Part shown: piece by piece, positions 33,777-41,689 of the stretch | Position numbering within the stretch: position 1 is the first letter of the stretch | Layout of the letters: each line of letters begins with the position of its first letter | Origin: Synergistaceae bacterium | GTDB taxonomy: Bacteria; Synergistota; Synergistia; Synergistales; Aminobacteriaceae | Reading direction: 5' to 3' | Assembly: GCA_017405525.1 (NCBI GenBank) | Contig: JAFRAH010000009.1 | Span: 1 to 45,416, forward strand | Length of the DNA stretch: 45,416 nucleotides | Made by a program: the position numbers and the translations under genes | Notes under the pieces: model-generated | What the model saw: the letters and a program-made list of their open reading frames with translations, nothing else | Told to the model about the DNA's origin: nothing | Database searches by the model: none

Positions 33777-35957
33777 TTATTCCACCATTCCGACCGTCTT
33801 GACCTGGATACCCCGGACAATCTCATTATATGACACAACAAATATATTAGAGACTGACCCCTCTATGAGCCTTCTGACTATGAGCCTAACATCAGGGTGA
33901 ACGAGCAATACAGGGGGTAAATTCTTCACGATCATTTCGTCCATTGCGCGGGATATTGCGTTAATCATCCTCTGAACTTCGCGGGGGTCAAGGTTGAGCT
34001 GCCATCCACGCGTCAAATCTCCGTCAACTCCGGCCATGATTTTCTGCTCCCAGTTTGGCGACAATGTAGCGGCTGTGATTATCCCGTCGGGCCCCTGAAT
34101 CTTGAGGGAGATTAGCCGGGATAATGCCTCTCTTGCGCGCTCAGTGAGGAAGTCGACGCTCCGGGACATCTTCCCGTAGTCAGCAAGTGCCTCAAATATC
34201 GTAACCAAGTCCCTTATGGGTATCTGTTCACGTATGAGGTTCTGGAGCACCTTCTGTATTTCCCCAAGTGAGAGTGAGGCCAGCAACTCATCAATTACGG
34301 CGGGGGCTGTCTCCTTGACCATGTCGGTGAGCTTCTGGACTTCCTGACGCGTCAAGAGCTCCGCACCGTTCTTCTTGATGACCTCTGAAAGGTGAGTCGC
34401 CAATACTGAAGGGGCATCAACAACCGTGTAGCCCATAGCCTCGGCCTTGTCGCGCAAGTCTGGGGAAATCCACAATGCAGGAAGGCCAAAAGCAGGCTCT
34501 TTCGTGGGAACTCCGATCAAGTCCTCTTCAGCCGCTCCCGTGTTCATGGCCAGGTAGTGGTCAGGGAGTAACTCACCCCTGCCGGATTCTGCACCCTTGA
34601 CGCGCAAAATGTATTCTGTCGGCTTTATCTGTATGTTGTCGCGTATCCTTATGGGTGGCACGACTATACCCATCTCTAGGGCCATCTGCTTACGGATTGT
34701 GCCGATACGGTCGAGCATGTCGCCGCCTTGTGCAGGGTCAATCAGCGGGATAATCGCGTAACCAATTTCTGCCTCCATCGGCTCAACTGTCAAGAGCTTC
34801 ATCACGTCTTCAGGCGATACGGGTTCAGCTTTTTGCCCGCCTGCTTCCTGAGCTGCTCCCGGTGCGGAAGGTGCTCCGGGTGCAGCTGCCTGTCCTGAAG
34901 GTGCCGGGCCTCCTCCTGAAGGTGCTTGTGCGGCCTGTTCTTCTGCGGTTATGGCCTGAAGGTTTGCCTCACGTCCCACAGTGTAGCCGAGAAATCCAGT
35001 CAGCAGAGCCAGACCCACAAACGGAACTGTAGGAAGTCCGGGGATTAGTCCCATCGCCATCAACATACCCGACGCAATATACAGAGGCCGGGGGTATTTC
35101 GTGAACGAGTTGATGAGGTCGGGCCCTAACTCTGAGCTTGCCGCCGCACGGGTAACTATTACGCCCATTGCCGTAGACATCAGGAGGGAGGGTATCTGCC
35201 CAACAAGTCCATCACCGACAGTGAGGAGGCTGTAGTGAGCTGCCGCTTGACCTGCATCCATTCCGCGCATGAATATTCCGATTGAGAGGCCGCCGATTAT
35301 GTTTATTGTCGTGATTACGAGACCAGCAATTGCATCACCCTTCACGAACTTGCTTGCACCGTCCATAGCTCCATAAAAATCTGCCTCACGCTGTACGTCC
35401 TGCCTTCTCTGTTTTGCCCCTTGCTCGTCAATCGTCCCTGAGCTCAGGTCTGCATCAATCGACATCTGTTTACCGGGCATTGCATCGAGGGTGAAACGTG
35501 CCGCAACTTCTGCCACTCGTTCAGCTCCCTTAGTGATTACGAGCATCTGAATGATTACGAGGATGAGGAACATTATGATACCTACTACATAGTTTCCTCC
35601 AACAACGAAATTTCCGAAGGCATTAATGAGTTCGCCAGCATTTCCGTAAAGAAGTATCAGCCTCGTAGTCGAGACATTGAGCGAGAGCCTAAAGAGCGTT
35701 GAGATGAGCAGCAGTGTCGGGAATATCGACAGGTCTAACGCACGCTTGACGTAGAACGTAACCAGCAACGTAACCACTCCGAGAGTTATGTTCATGGCAA
35801 GCAGCAAATCTATAAACCAAGTGGGAAGAGGTATGACCATCATGATTATGATCAATACCATCAACAGAGCCACGCCTATATCTGAATAGCTCTGAACTTT
35901 CTTGCGCATGGCAGGGACTCCAGTTGCGCCCGCAGCTTCTGCCAATGTGAAACTCAT
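33777..35957 (-). CDS. flhA: FlhA, flagellar type III export gate protein
   Basis: Forms the nonameric export gate of the flagellar secretion system in the inner membrane. 726 residues. The N-terminal half holds eight membrane segments, with the FHIPEP signature around RLSLNVSTTRLILLYGNAGE and the cytoplasmic loop block ITKGAERVAEVAARFTLDAM followed by PGKQMSIDADL. The C-terminal 350 residues are the soluble ring domain. Between them is an unusually long Pro/Ala/Gly-rich linker (about 355-395). Start: the ATG at 35957 has AGGGG touching it, too close. The ATG at 35909 has GGAG eight bases upstream and gives the more usual N-terminus, so it may be the true start. First gene of the long flagellar/chemotaxis run; flhB is not adjacent. 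Confidence 0.95.
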   Translation of the reverse strand: MSFTLAEAAGATGVPAMRKKVQSYSDIGVALLMVLIIIMMVIPLPTWFIDLLLAMNITLGVVTLLVTFYVKRALDLSIFPTLLLISTLFRLSLNVSTTRLILLYGNAGELINAFGNFVVGGNYVVGIIMFLILVIIQMLVITKGAERVAEVAARFTLDAMPGKQMSIDADLSSGTIDEQGAKQRRQDVQREADFYGAMDGASKFVKGDAIAGLVITTINIIGGLSIGIFMRGMDAGQAAAHYSLLTVGDGLVGQIPSLLMSTAMGVIVTRAAASSELGPDLINSFTKYPRPLYIASGMLMAMGLIPGLPTVPFVGLALLTGFLGYTVGREANLQAITAEEQAAQAPSGGGPAPSGQAAAPGAPSAPGAAQEAGGQKAEPVSPEDVMKLLTVEPMEAEIGYAIIPLIDPAQGGDMLDRIGTIRKQMALEMGIVVPPIRIRDNIQIKPTEYILRVKGAESGRGELLPDHYLAMNTGAAEEDLIGVPTKEPAFGLPALWISPDLRDKAEAMGYTVVDAPSVLATHLSEVIKKNGAELLTRQEVQKLTDMVKETAPAVIDELLASLSLGEIQKVLQNLIREQIPIRDLVTIFEALADYGKMSRSVDFLTERAREALSRLISLKIQGPDGIITAATLSPNWEQKIMAGVDGDLTRGWQLNLDPREVQRMINAISRAMDEMIVKNLPPVLLVHPDVRLIVRRLIEGSVSNIFVVSYNEIVRGIQVKTVGMVE

Positions 35958-36091
35958 CCCCTGTTCTGTCCTAAGTTGTAGGTGGAAAAAAATCGCCTGT
36001 ATTTTACACGAAAAGGATAAAAACGAAAAACATACCACAAGCCGCCTAGTCTTAGTGTTGCCTTAATGTTGATGAATGGGATAAATTCGGA

Positions 36092-36167
36092 TGGTGGGCA
36101 ATACTGGATTTGAACCAGTGACCTCTTCCGTGTGAAGGAAGCGCGCTAACCCCTGTGCCAATTGCCC
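36092..36167 (-). tRNA. tRNA-Val (anticodon CAC)
   Basis: 76 bases including encoded CCA. The acceptor GGGCAAT pairs with ATTGCCC, then discriminator A. The anticodon stem CTTCC/GGAAG encloses loop TTCACAC, so the anticodon is CAC, reading GUG. The T arm ACTGG-TTCAAAT-CCAGT is perfect and the D arm has GGTTAGCGCGC. All invariant positions checked are present. Confidence 0.95.
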
Positions 36168-36180
36168 AAGTGATAGGGAG

Positions 36181-36208
36181 ATTTTACCGCATTACCCCCC
36201 AAAGTCAA
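36181..36208 (-). promoter_or_regulatory. Promoter of tRNA-Val
   Basis: On the minus strand, -35 TTGACT (36208-36203), a 16-base spacer and -10 TAAAAT (36186-36181). The tRNA 5' end follows 13 bases after the -10 box. Confidence 0.75.
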
Positions 36209-36235
36209 GAACCCCCACAGAACGGAGAATTGACC

Positions 36236-37239
36236 ATGACAGACAGCGAGACACAGAGCAAGCCGCTATGTGATGTCCCGGAATTGAGGACGGGGGCAAT
36301 GCCTATAGATGACGGAAATTTTTTGCTTACCACTGAGGAGAAGGACGAGCTTTTGAGGACTGACCCGCACGCCGGGAAGTTCATACGTCCCTTCATGAAT
36401 GGCAAGGAGTTCATCAACCGTATATCCCGCTGGTGCTTGTGGCTGAAGGACGCTGAGCCTGCAGACGTGAGGAAATGCCCGCGAGTGTTGGAGCGTATAG
36501 AGAAGGTTCGGGAGTTCAGGAAGAAGAGCACAAGGGGAGCAACAAAGAGGCTGGCAGATACCCCGATGCTGTTCGATGAGCCTGTGGAGAGCAAGACAGA
36601 CTACTTGGCAATTCCCTATACGTCCTCAGAAAAGCGGCGATATATCCCTATGGCTTGGGTGTCTCATGAAGTGATACCGTCTTCCGGTGTTAGGTTTGTT
36701 GAGGGAGTTACCTTGTTTCACTTTGGCGTTCTGATGTCGTCCGTACATATGGCATGGGTAAGGTGCATTAGCGGGAGGCTTGAGGTGAGTTACCGCTACA
36801 GCAACACGCTCGACTACAACGCATTTCCTTGGCCATGGCTTCCTGCCCCTATCGTGAGTCCCGGACAACCCAAGAAGTCCATGAAGGACAACCCCCGCTA
36901 CAAGGAGATAGAACGCACAGCACGGGCAATCCTCGACGCACGGGCAATGTTTCCCCGTAGCACGCTGGCAGATCTCTATGATGAGCGGACGATGCCCCCG
37001 GAACTCCGCAAGGCTCACAACGAAAACGACGAGGCCGTGATGACTGCTTACGGTTTCACGACGAGGACATAACGATTGCCCTCATGTACATGTACAAGGA
37101 CTTGACGGGTTGCGATGAGCCGGGACGCAAGGACTACCCTAACCGTGCGCTTTGGGTGAGGTACTGCCCGGAGGACGCTGATGATGACGAGCTGGAGTAC
37201 TATGGGCTTGAAGACGAGGAGGATGATGGAGAGGATTAA
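36236..37239 (+). pseudogene. C-terminal fragment of an MmeI-type restriction-methylation enzyme, frameshifted
   Basis: The intact first frame (36236-37072, 278 residues) matches only the target-recognition and C-terminal part of MmeI-type (type IIG/IIL) DNA methyltransferases: SKPLCDVPELRTGAMPIDDG, GKFIRPFMNGKEFINR, RWCLWLKDAEP, YTSSEKRRYIPMAWVS, VHMAWVRCISGRLEVSYRYS and DYNAFPWPW, ending PPELRKAHNENDEAVMTAYG. The nuclease and methylase domains are missing. Near 37056 one base seems lost: the frame stops at 37072, while the next frame continues the family's end (CAC at 37057: HDEDITIALMYMYKDLTG) to a stop at 37237-37239, with a very acidic tail. GGAG eight bases before the ATG at 36236 could allow translation, but as it stands it is a remnant. 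Confidence 0.75.
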
Positions 37240-37270
37240 CCCCGTCAAATTACGGCGGGGCTTTCTTGTT
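37240..37270 (+). terminator. Weak terminator-like hairpin
   Basis: CCCCG (37240-37244) pairs with CGGGG (37256-37260), followed by CTTTCTTGTT. The short stem and mixed tail make this uncertain. It lies between the pseudogene and the convergent hydrolase gene. Confidence 0.4.
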
Positions 37271-37278
37271 GTTTGGTG

Positions 37279-38073
37279 CTAATAGGTCTCGTAGCCTTCC
37301 CCTGATTTCCTGACCCTGATTATTCCGGGAGGGGTTATGTGCATTCCGGCAATGGGAATGTCCTTCCACGCGGCATAATCGAGGATGAACCTCCTAGACT
37401 GTTCGGCCTTCACTGGGTCAACGTCATACCTAACTGAGACTTCAGGATGAGGCATCTGAATTTCCGGGAAGTGAAGGATGTCCCCGGCAATGATGAGCTT
37501 TTCGCCCCCCTCCTCAATGAAGAACGAGGCATGTCCCGGCGTATGTCCTGAAGTGTCGACTGCCCTGATGCCCGGCAATACCTCGTCGCCGTACTGGAAC
37601 GTGTGAACCTGATAGAGTGAGAGCGCGGAGATCACGGGCTTGTGCTTGAGCTCATTGACCCAGTAGTCATATTCAGGAGCTGACACGTAGACCACAGCGT
37701 TAAGGAATGATGCTTTGCCGCTGAAGTTGACAAGGCCGCCGAAGTGGTCGGGGTGAAGGTGAGTGATGAGGATTGTCTTAACGTCTGAGGGATTGATGCC
37801 GTTCTTCATGAGCCCTGCTGTGATGTTGCCGTCCTGAAGCCCCGCGTCAAAGAGGACACCTTGCCCCTGAACCTTCACGTAGAAGGCGAGTATCTGGCTC
37901 GGCATTTCTCCATCGGGGAAGTATTCTTCCTTCTCTGAGTCTGAGGCATTGATGAGGAGGCTGGTATCACTTTCTCCTTGCCTGTCGATGAGTGGTATTG
38001 TCTCGATTGACCCGGCGAATGAGCAAGATGATACTATGATGGAAATTATGAGTGCGAGAATAATTCTTGTCAT
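37279..38073 (-). CDS. Exported metallo-beta-lactamase-fold hydrolase
   Basis: 264 residues from the ATG at 38073 (GGAGGAAA upstream). The N-terminus is a signal sequence, ILALIISIIVSSCSFAGS, in which VSSC fits a lipobox, so it may be a lipoprotein; cleavage by signal peptidase I is the alternative. The zinc-binding THLHPDHFGG (about residue 110) and the later DTSGHTPGHASFF and IAGDILHF are the ordered ligands of the fold. Such proteins include lactonases, sulfatases and unknowns; the closest look is the N-acyl-homoserine-lactonase-like group, from memory only. The substrate is unknown. Confidence 0.8.
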   Translation of the reverse strand: MTRIILALIISIIVSSCSFAGSIETIPLIDRQGESDTSLLINASDSEKEEYFPDGEMPSQILAFYVKVQGQGVLFDAGLQDGNITAGLMKNGINPSDVKTILITHLHPDHFGGLVNFSGKASFLNAVVYVSAPEYDYWVNELKHKPVISALSLYQVHTFQYGDEVLPGIRAVDTSGHTPGHASFFIEEGGEKLIIAGDILHFPEIQMPHPEVSVRYDVDPVKAEQSRRFILDYAAWKDIPIAGMHITPPGIIRVRKSGEGYETY

Positions 38074-38187
38074 GAAAAAATTTCCTCCGTCCATAAAATT
38101 TTTGGTGATGGCTGTATGATAACAGAATTTTTTTGCAGGAGGCTTTAACTTTTCGCAAGGTACTAAAATTTCTTAGGGCAAAAAAAC

Positions 38188-38215
38188 TTGACGGGGGGAA
38201 AAAAAATAGTATAAT
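38188..38215 (+). promoter_or_regulatory. Promoter of tRNA-Leu
   Basis: -35 TTGACG (38188-38193), a 16-base spacer of G5 then A8, and a perfect -10 TATAAT (38210-38215). It lies 29 bases before the tRNA. Confidence 0.8.
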
Positions 38216-38244
38216 TTTTCCCTGTCATGCCTCACCCTTTCAGT

Positions 38245-38334
38245 GCGGGGGTGGCGGAATTGGTAGACGCGCAAGACTAAGGATCTTGTGATCATTTAAG
38301 TATCGTGGGAGTTCGATTCTCCCCCTCCGCACCA
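38245..38334 (+). tRNA. tRNA-Leu (anticodon AAG)
   Basis: 90 bases with encoded CCA. The acceptor GCGGGGG pairs with CCTCCGC with one G-U, discriminator A. The D arm has AATTGGTAGACGCGC. The anticodon stem CAAGA/TCTTG encloses loop CTAAGGA, giving anticodon AAG (reads CUU, and CUC if A34 becomes inosine). The long variable arm is that of a class II tRNA, and the T arm GGGAG-TTCGATT-CTCCC is perfect. An A at position 34 is unusual for a bacterial leucine tRNA, where GAG is normal. Confidence 0.92.
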
Positions 38335-38350
38335 TTATAGAACAAAACAG

Positions 38351-38384
38351 CCTCCTCGGTTTTCTCAGCCGGGGAGGTTTCTTT
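38351..38384 (+). terminator. Rho-independent terminator of tRNA-Leu
   Basis: CCTCCTCGG (38351-38359) pairs with CCGGGGAGG (38369-38377), followed by TTTCTTT. The opposite strand has TGTTTTGTT, so it may also end the convergent glyoxalase-fold gene. Confidence 0.8.
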
Positions 38385-38395
38385 ATGTCCGTCCG

Positions 38396-38764
38396 TTATC
38401 TTGTTGGGATAATCTCAAGCCAATAGCCGTCCGGGTCCTGAATGAAGTATATTCCCATGGCCGGGTTCTCGAAACATATGCAGCCCATCTCTTCATGCAG
38501 CTTGTGTGCGGCCTCGTAGTCGTCCGTCCTGAAGGCAAGGTGAAACTCCTCTTCGCCTATATCGTATTTCTGGGGGTGTTCTGCCAGCCAGGTAAGCTCA
38601 AGCTCAAAGTCAGCCTCGTCATTCCCGACGTACACAATCACGAATGAGCCGTCAGGTGCTTCCTTCCTTCTTCGTTCAGTGAGGCCGAGTGCCTTGCTGT
38701 AGAACTCAAGCGAACGGTTAATGTCCTGCACGTTGTAGTTCTCGTGAATCATCTTGAACTTCAT
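38396..38764 (-). CDS. Glyoxalase I-like VOC-fold protein
   Basis: 122 residues, the size of a small lactoylglutathione lyase or related vicinal-oxygen-chelate protein. Two beta-alpha-beta-beta-beta modules are visible, with metal-ligand candidates in order: His in MIHENYNV (residue 7), Glu in FELELTWL (about 55), His in EFHLAFRTDD (about 75) and Glu in GYWLEIIP (about 118). IYFIQDPDGYWLEIIP is the classic end of GloA. It would detoxify methylglyoxal if a true glyoxalase; other VOC reactions are possible. It is transcribed away from the LarA-like gene. Confidence 0.82.
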   Translation of the reverse strand: MKFKMIHENYNVQDINRSLEFYSKALGLTERRRKEAPDGSFVIVYVGNDEADFELELTWLAEHPQKYDIGEEEFHLAFRTDDYEAAHKLHEEMGCICFENPAMGIYFIQDPDGYWLEIIPTR

Positions 38765-38842
38765 TGCGTTGGTGCTCCTTTCGTTTTTTTCTGGGGATTG
38801 GTATATTTTATACCATCATTCACACATGAAGGAGGCTCAACC

Positions 38843-40201
38843 ATGAACATAGTACAGGGCGGCACAGTATCACAATTGCTTTCAGGCGTTAAGATTCCCC
38901 GGATGTTCCGTGCCGGGCAGAAATTCCCCCGCGAGGTCATCAGCCCTTCAGACATTCCCGCAAAAGTATTCGCCGAACTCTCACGTGAGCCATTCGCCAG
39001 CAAGATACGTCCCGGAATGAGCATAGCCATCACTGCAGGAAGCCGCGGTGTCGCGAACGTTGCCATAATCACCCGCGCAATTGCCGACTACGTGAAGAGT
39101 AGGGGAGCAACACCCTTCATTGTCCCGGCAATGGGCAGCCACGGAGGAGCTACGGCAGAAGGTCAGCTTGAAGTCCTCGAAGGCTACGGAATCACTCCCG
39201 ACTCTATGGGCTGTGAGATCCGCTCAAGCATGGAGGTCGTCCACTTGGGAGTGTCAGACACAGGGCAGAACGTCTACATTGACCGCAACGCCTACGAGTC
39301 TGACGGCATAATCATATCCTGCCGCCTGAAGCCACATAACGCATTCAGGGGGGCATACGAGTCCGGGCCGTGCAAGATGATGGCTGTCGGTCTGGGAAAA
39401 CAGAAGGGAGCAGAGCAGGTTCACAGCGCGGGAATGGGTCATATCGCCGAAAATATCCCGTCAATCGCCAAGGTTATAATCGACAAAGCACCTGTACTTT
39501 TCGCCATTCCATGCATCGAGAATGCATATGATGAGACTTGCAGGATTGAGGCCATTGATGCCCCGGAGATTCTTGCACGTGAGCCGGAACTCTTGAGGTT
39601 CGCATTCACGCAGATGCCCTCGATACTTGTCGGTGAGGGTGATGTTCTGATTGTTGACGAGACGGGCAAGAACTACAGCGGAACAGGGGTTGACCCGAAC
39701 ATTACCGGGACTTTCTCGACGGAGTACGCTACGGGGGGCGTGAAAGTTCAGCGTACGTGTTTCCTGAGACTGAGCGAGTCGAGTCATGGCAACGCACTCG
39801 GTGTAGGTCTGGCTAACGTCATCACCAAGAGATTCTATGAGAGCATTGACCCGGAGAAGATGTACCCGAACTGCATAACGTCAACCGTCCTCAACAGCGC
39901 AAGAATACCCTGTGTTGTCGCGACAGACAAGGAGGCCGTACAGATGTGCATACGGACATGTACAGGCATCGACAAGGACAAGGTCAGGGTTATCCGAATC
40001 CCTAACAGCCTTCACATTGGGCGCGTCATGCTGAGTGAGGCATACTATGATGATGTCATGGCCGGAAAATGGCCGGGGGTTAGTGCGTTGTCTGAGCCTG
40101 AAGAGATGGAGTTTGACGACATGGGCAGCCTAATCACTCCGATTTCTCCGGGGGAGGAAAGTCCAAGTGCTCCTTCGCATCGGATTCCGCCAGAGCTATG
40201 A
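38843..40201 (+). CDS. LarA-like protein (DUF2088, lactate racemase family)
   Basis: 452 residues from the ATG at 38843 (GAAGGAGG upstream). Family blocks: ISIAITAGSRGVAN-type N-terminal region (SIAITAGSRGVANVAIITRA), VPAMGSHGGATAEGQLEVLE near 95, SCRLKPHNAFRGAYESGPCK and MMAVGLGKQKGAEQVHSAG near 175-200. In LarA the pincer nickel cofactor is bound by a Lys and His in this last region, and Lys and His are present here. Members racemise or epimerise 2-hydroxy acids in the cytosol. Neighbours suggest this copy acts on a substrate imported by the TRAP system to its right. Its 3' end overlaps the convergent LysR gene by 68 bases. No larB, larC or larE is in view. Confidence 0.75.
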   Translation: MNIVQGGTVSQLLSGVKIPRMFRAGQKFPREVISPSDIPAKVFAELSREPFASKIRPGMSIAITAGSRGVANVAIITRAIADYVKSRGATPFIVPAMGSHGGATAEGQLEVLEGYGITPDSMGCEIRSSMEVVHLGVSDTGQNVYIDRNAYESDGIIISCRLKPHNAFRGAYESGPCKMMAVGLGKQKGAEQVHSAGMGHIAENIPSIAKVIIDKAPVLFAIPCIENAYDETCRIEAIDAPEILAREPELLRFAFTQMPSILVGEGDVLIVDETGKNYSGTGVDPNITGTFSTEYATGGVKVQRTCFLRLSESSHGNALGVGLANVITKRFYESIDPEKMYPNCITSTVLNSARIPCVVATDKEAVQMCIRTCTGIDKDKVRVIRIPNSLHIGRVMLSEAYYDDVMAGKWPGVSALSEPEEMEFDDMGSLITPISPGEESPSAPSHRIPPEL

Positions 40202-41075
40202 AGTGCCTCATTGCTGAACTGAGCTTGTAGTCTTTCGCGTAACCAAGCCCGAAATGAAATCTTGGACTGCCCGGAAGATAGAACCACGCAACAGCCTCGT
40301 GGTTGCTGACTTGGCTTTGAGGAATGATAGTGTTGCAGACACCTTCAGCCGTGAGACGCTCAAGGAACGCGTTGAAGCTGGACTCTACCATCACATTGGG
40401 GCTGAACCCTGCCGACTGGAATATCGGGTCGACAAGTTCAGTCCTCATTGTGGATCTCTTGAGGGCAAGGGCGAAATTGTCCCCCGCAAAGTTCTTCAGG
40501 TCAGGAGCAGGAAGAATCACCGGGGATATTTCCCGGCCTTCAAGGTACGGATGACCTGCCGGAATCCCAAGCAGCAAGTTTTCCGAGCTCAAGGGTATAT
40601 AGTTGATGCCCTTCCAGCGTTCGGGATTGCCGCCCAGTAAGAACGCCGCATCAATCTCGCCTGAACTCACCATCTTGAGGAGCTCAGGCACTAATAGCTG
40701 GTAGCACTGAATGTTTATCCCCGGAAATCTGGCGTGGAACCCCGGCCATACCCTCGCGAAAACTTCACTGCCATGATCATACGGTAACCCCATCCTGAAC
40801 ATTCCCTTAACGTCCCCTGAAATGTCCTGAAGTTCTGCCTGTGTCTCGTCCCATGTCCTGAGCATTGAGCGTATTCCCCGAAGGCATATCTCCCCTGCCT
40901 CTGTGGGAATGAGCTTGTGTTTTGCCCGGACGAAGAGCTGTATACCTAGTTCACGTTCGAGCTTGAGGAGCTGCTGGTTGAGTGCCGCCGAGGTGATGAA
41001 GAGCTCACGGGCTGCACCTGACATTGTGCCCTGCCTGCCTATTGCGTCTATGTATTCGATTATCCTGAAGTTCAT
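40134..41075 (-). CDS. LysR-type transcriptional regulator
   Basis: 313 residues. The N-terminal winged helix-turn-helix is clear (MNFRIIEYIDAIGRQGTMSG, AARELFITSAALNQQLLKLE, RELGIQLFVR), and the C-terminal effector domain starts near residue 92 (MFRMGLPYDHGSEVFARVWP). Such proteins bind a small-molecule inducer and act on a divergent promoter. Here the divergent target is the TRAP operon at 41211. Its last 68 bases overlap the end of the LarA-like gene on the other strand. Confidence 0.93.
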   Translation of the reverse strand: MNFRIIEYIDAIGRQGTMSGAARELFITSAALNQQLLKLERELGIQLFVRAKHKLIPTEAGEICLRGIRSMLRTWDETQAELQDISGDVKGMFRMGLPYDHGSEVFARVWPGFHARFPGINIQCYQLLVPELLKMVSSGEIDAAFLLGGNPERWKGINYIPLSSENLLLGIPAGHPYLEGREISPVILPAPDLKNFAGDNFALALKRSTMRTELVDPIFQSAGFSPNVMVESSFNAFLERLTAEGVCNTIIPQSQVSNHEAVAWFYLPGSPRFHFGLGYAKDYKLSSAMRHFIALAESDAKEHLDFPPPEKSE

Positions 41076-41122
41076 TGCGTGATTATAAACTTTTTCTTTG
41101 GGTCATTCAATTATCTGTTAGA

Positions 41123-41151
41123 TTTACTTTGTGTTAGTTCCTCCCTATAAT
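41123..41151 (+). promoter_or_regulatory. Promoter of the TRAP transporter operon
   Basis: -35 TTTACT (41123-41128), a 17-base spacer and -10 TATAAT (41146-41151), in the 135-base gap between the divergent LysR gene and dctQ. A LysR-regulated activator site would lie just upstream in the AT-rich 41085-41120 stretch, where I see no clean T-N11-A palindrome. Confidence 0.6.
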
Positions 41152-41210
41152 CTCAGGCATTCCATTTCAATCACAACATGAATAACTCTATGAGGGAGGG
41201 AAATTTTCAC

Positions 41211-41687
41211 ATGTCGTTTCTCAGGAAGCTGGACAAAAATTTTGAGTTCGTCTTTCTGGCCGGTCTTCTAATCATCATGACGGTCTTATCTTTTGCCAAC
41301 GTCGTGATGCGATACTTCTTCAAGGCACCAATATTCTGGTCGGATGAGATTTGCTGCTACTGTCTGGCATTAAGCGCGTTTGTCTGCCTGCCCTGCTCAA
41401 TACGCTACAAGTCCGCAATAAGGGTTGATACGTTCGTTACGCTCCTGCCGAAGTTCCTGCAGAAGTTGCTGCTCGTTGCCTGTGATGCCATCATGGTAGT
41501 GTTCCTCTGCTGGTGCGTTAAGGGTGGCGTTGACGTTGCGGCAATTGCGGCAAGGATAAACCAGAAGAGCCCCGCACTTCAGATCCCTGTGGCTTATTTC
41601 TACTGGTTCATGACGTTCTGCTTTGGCCTCGCAATCTTCAGGAGCCTTCAGTCTATCTACTTGACGTTCAGAGGGGAGGACAAATAG
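41211..41687 (+). CDS. dctQ: TRAP transporter small permease (DctQ-type)
   Basis: 158 residues from the ATG at 41211 (GGGAGGGA upstream; the frame extends to 41178). Four membrane segments, with the family's opening (FEFVFLAGLLIIMTVLSFAN then VVMRYFFKAPIFWSDEICCY). It pairs with DctM in the inner membrane to import a carboxylate with sodium ions. It ends 2 bases before dctM. Confidence 0.9.
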   Translation: MSFLRKLDKNFEFVFLAGLLIIMTVLSFANVVMRYFFKAPIFWSDEICCYCLALSAFVCLPCSIRYKSAIRVDTFVTLLPKFLQKLLLVACDAIMVVFLCWCVKGGVDVAAIAARINQKSPALQIPVAYFYWFMTFCFGLAIFRSLQSIYLTFRGEDK

Positions 41688-41689
41688 TT

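Noticed and set aside
36092-36235. tRNA-Val as the integration site of the MmeI-type remnant
   Set aside because: Elements enter at the tRNA 3' end, which here faces flhA; the remnant lies on the 5' side, and the tRNA promoter is intact there.
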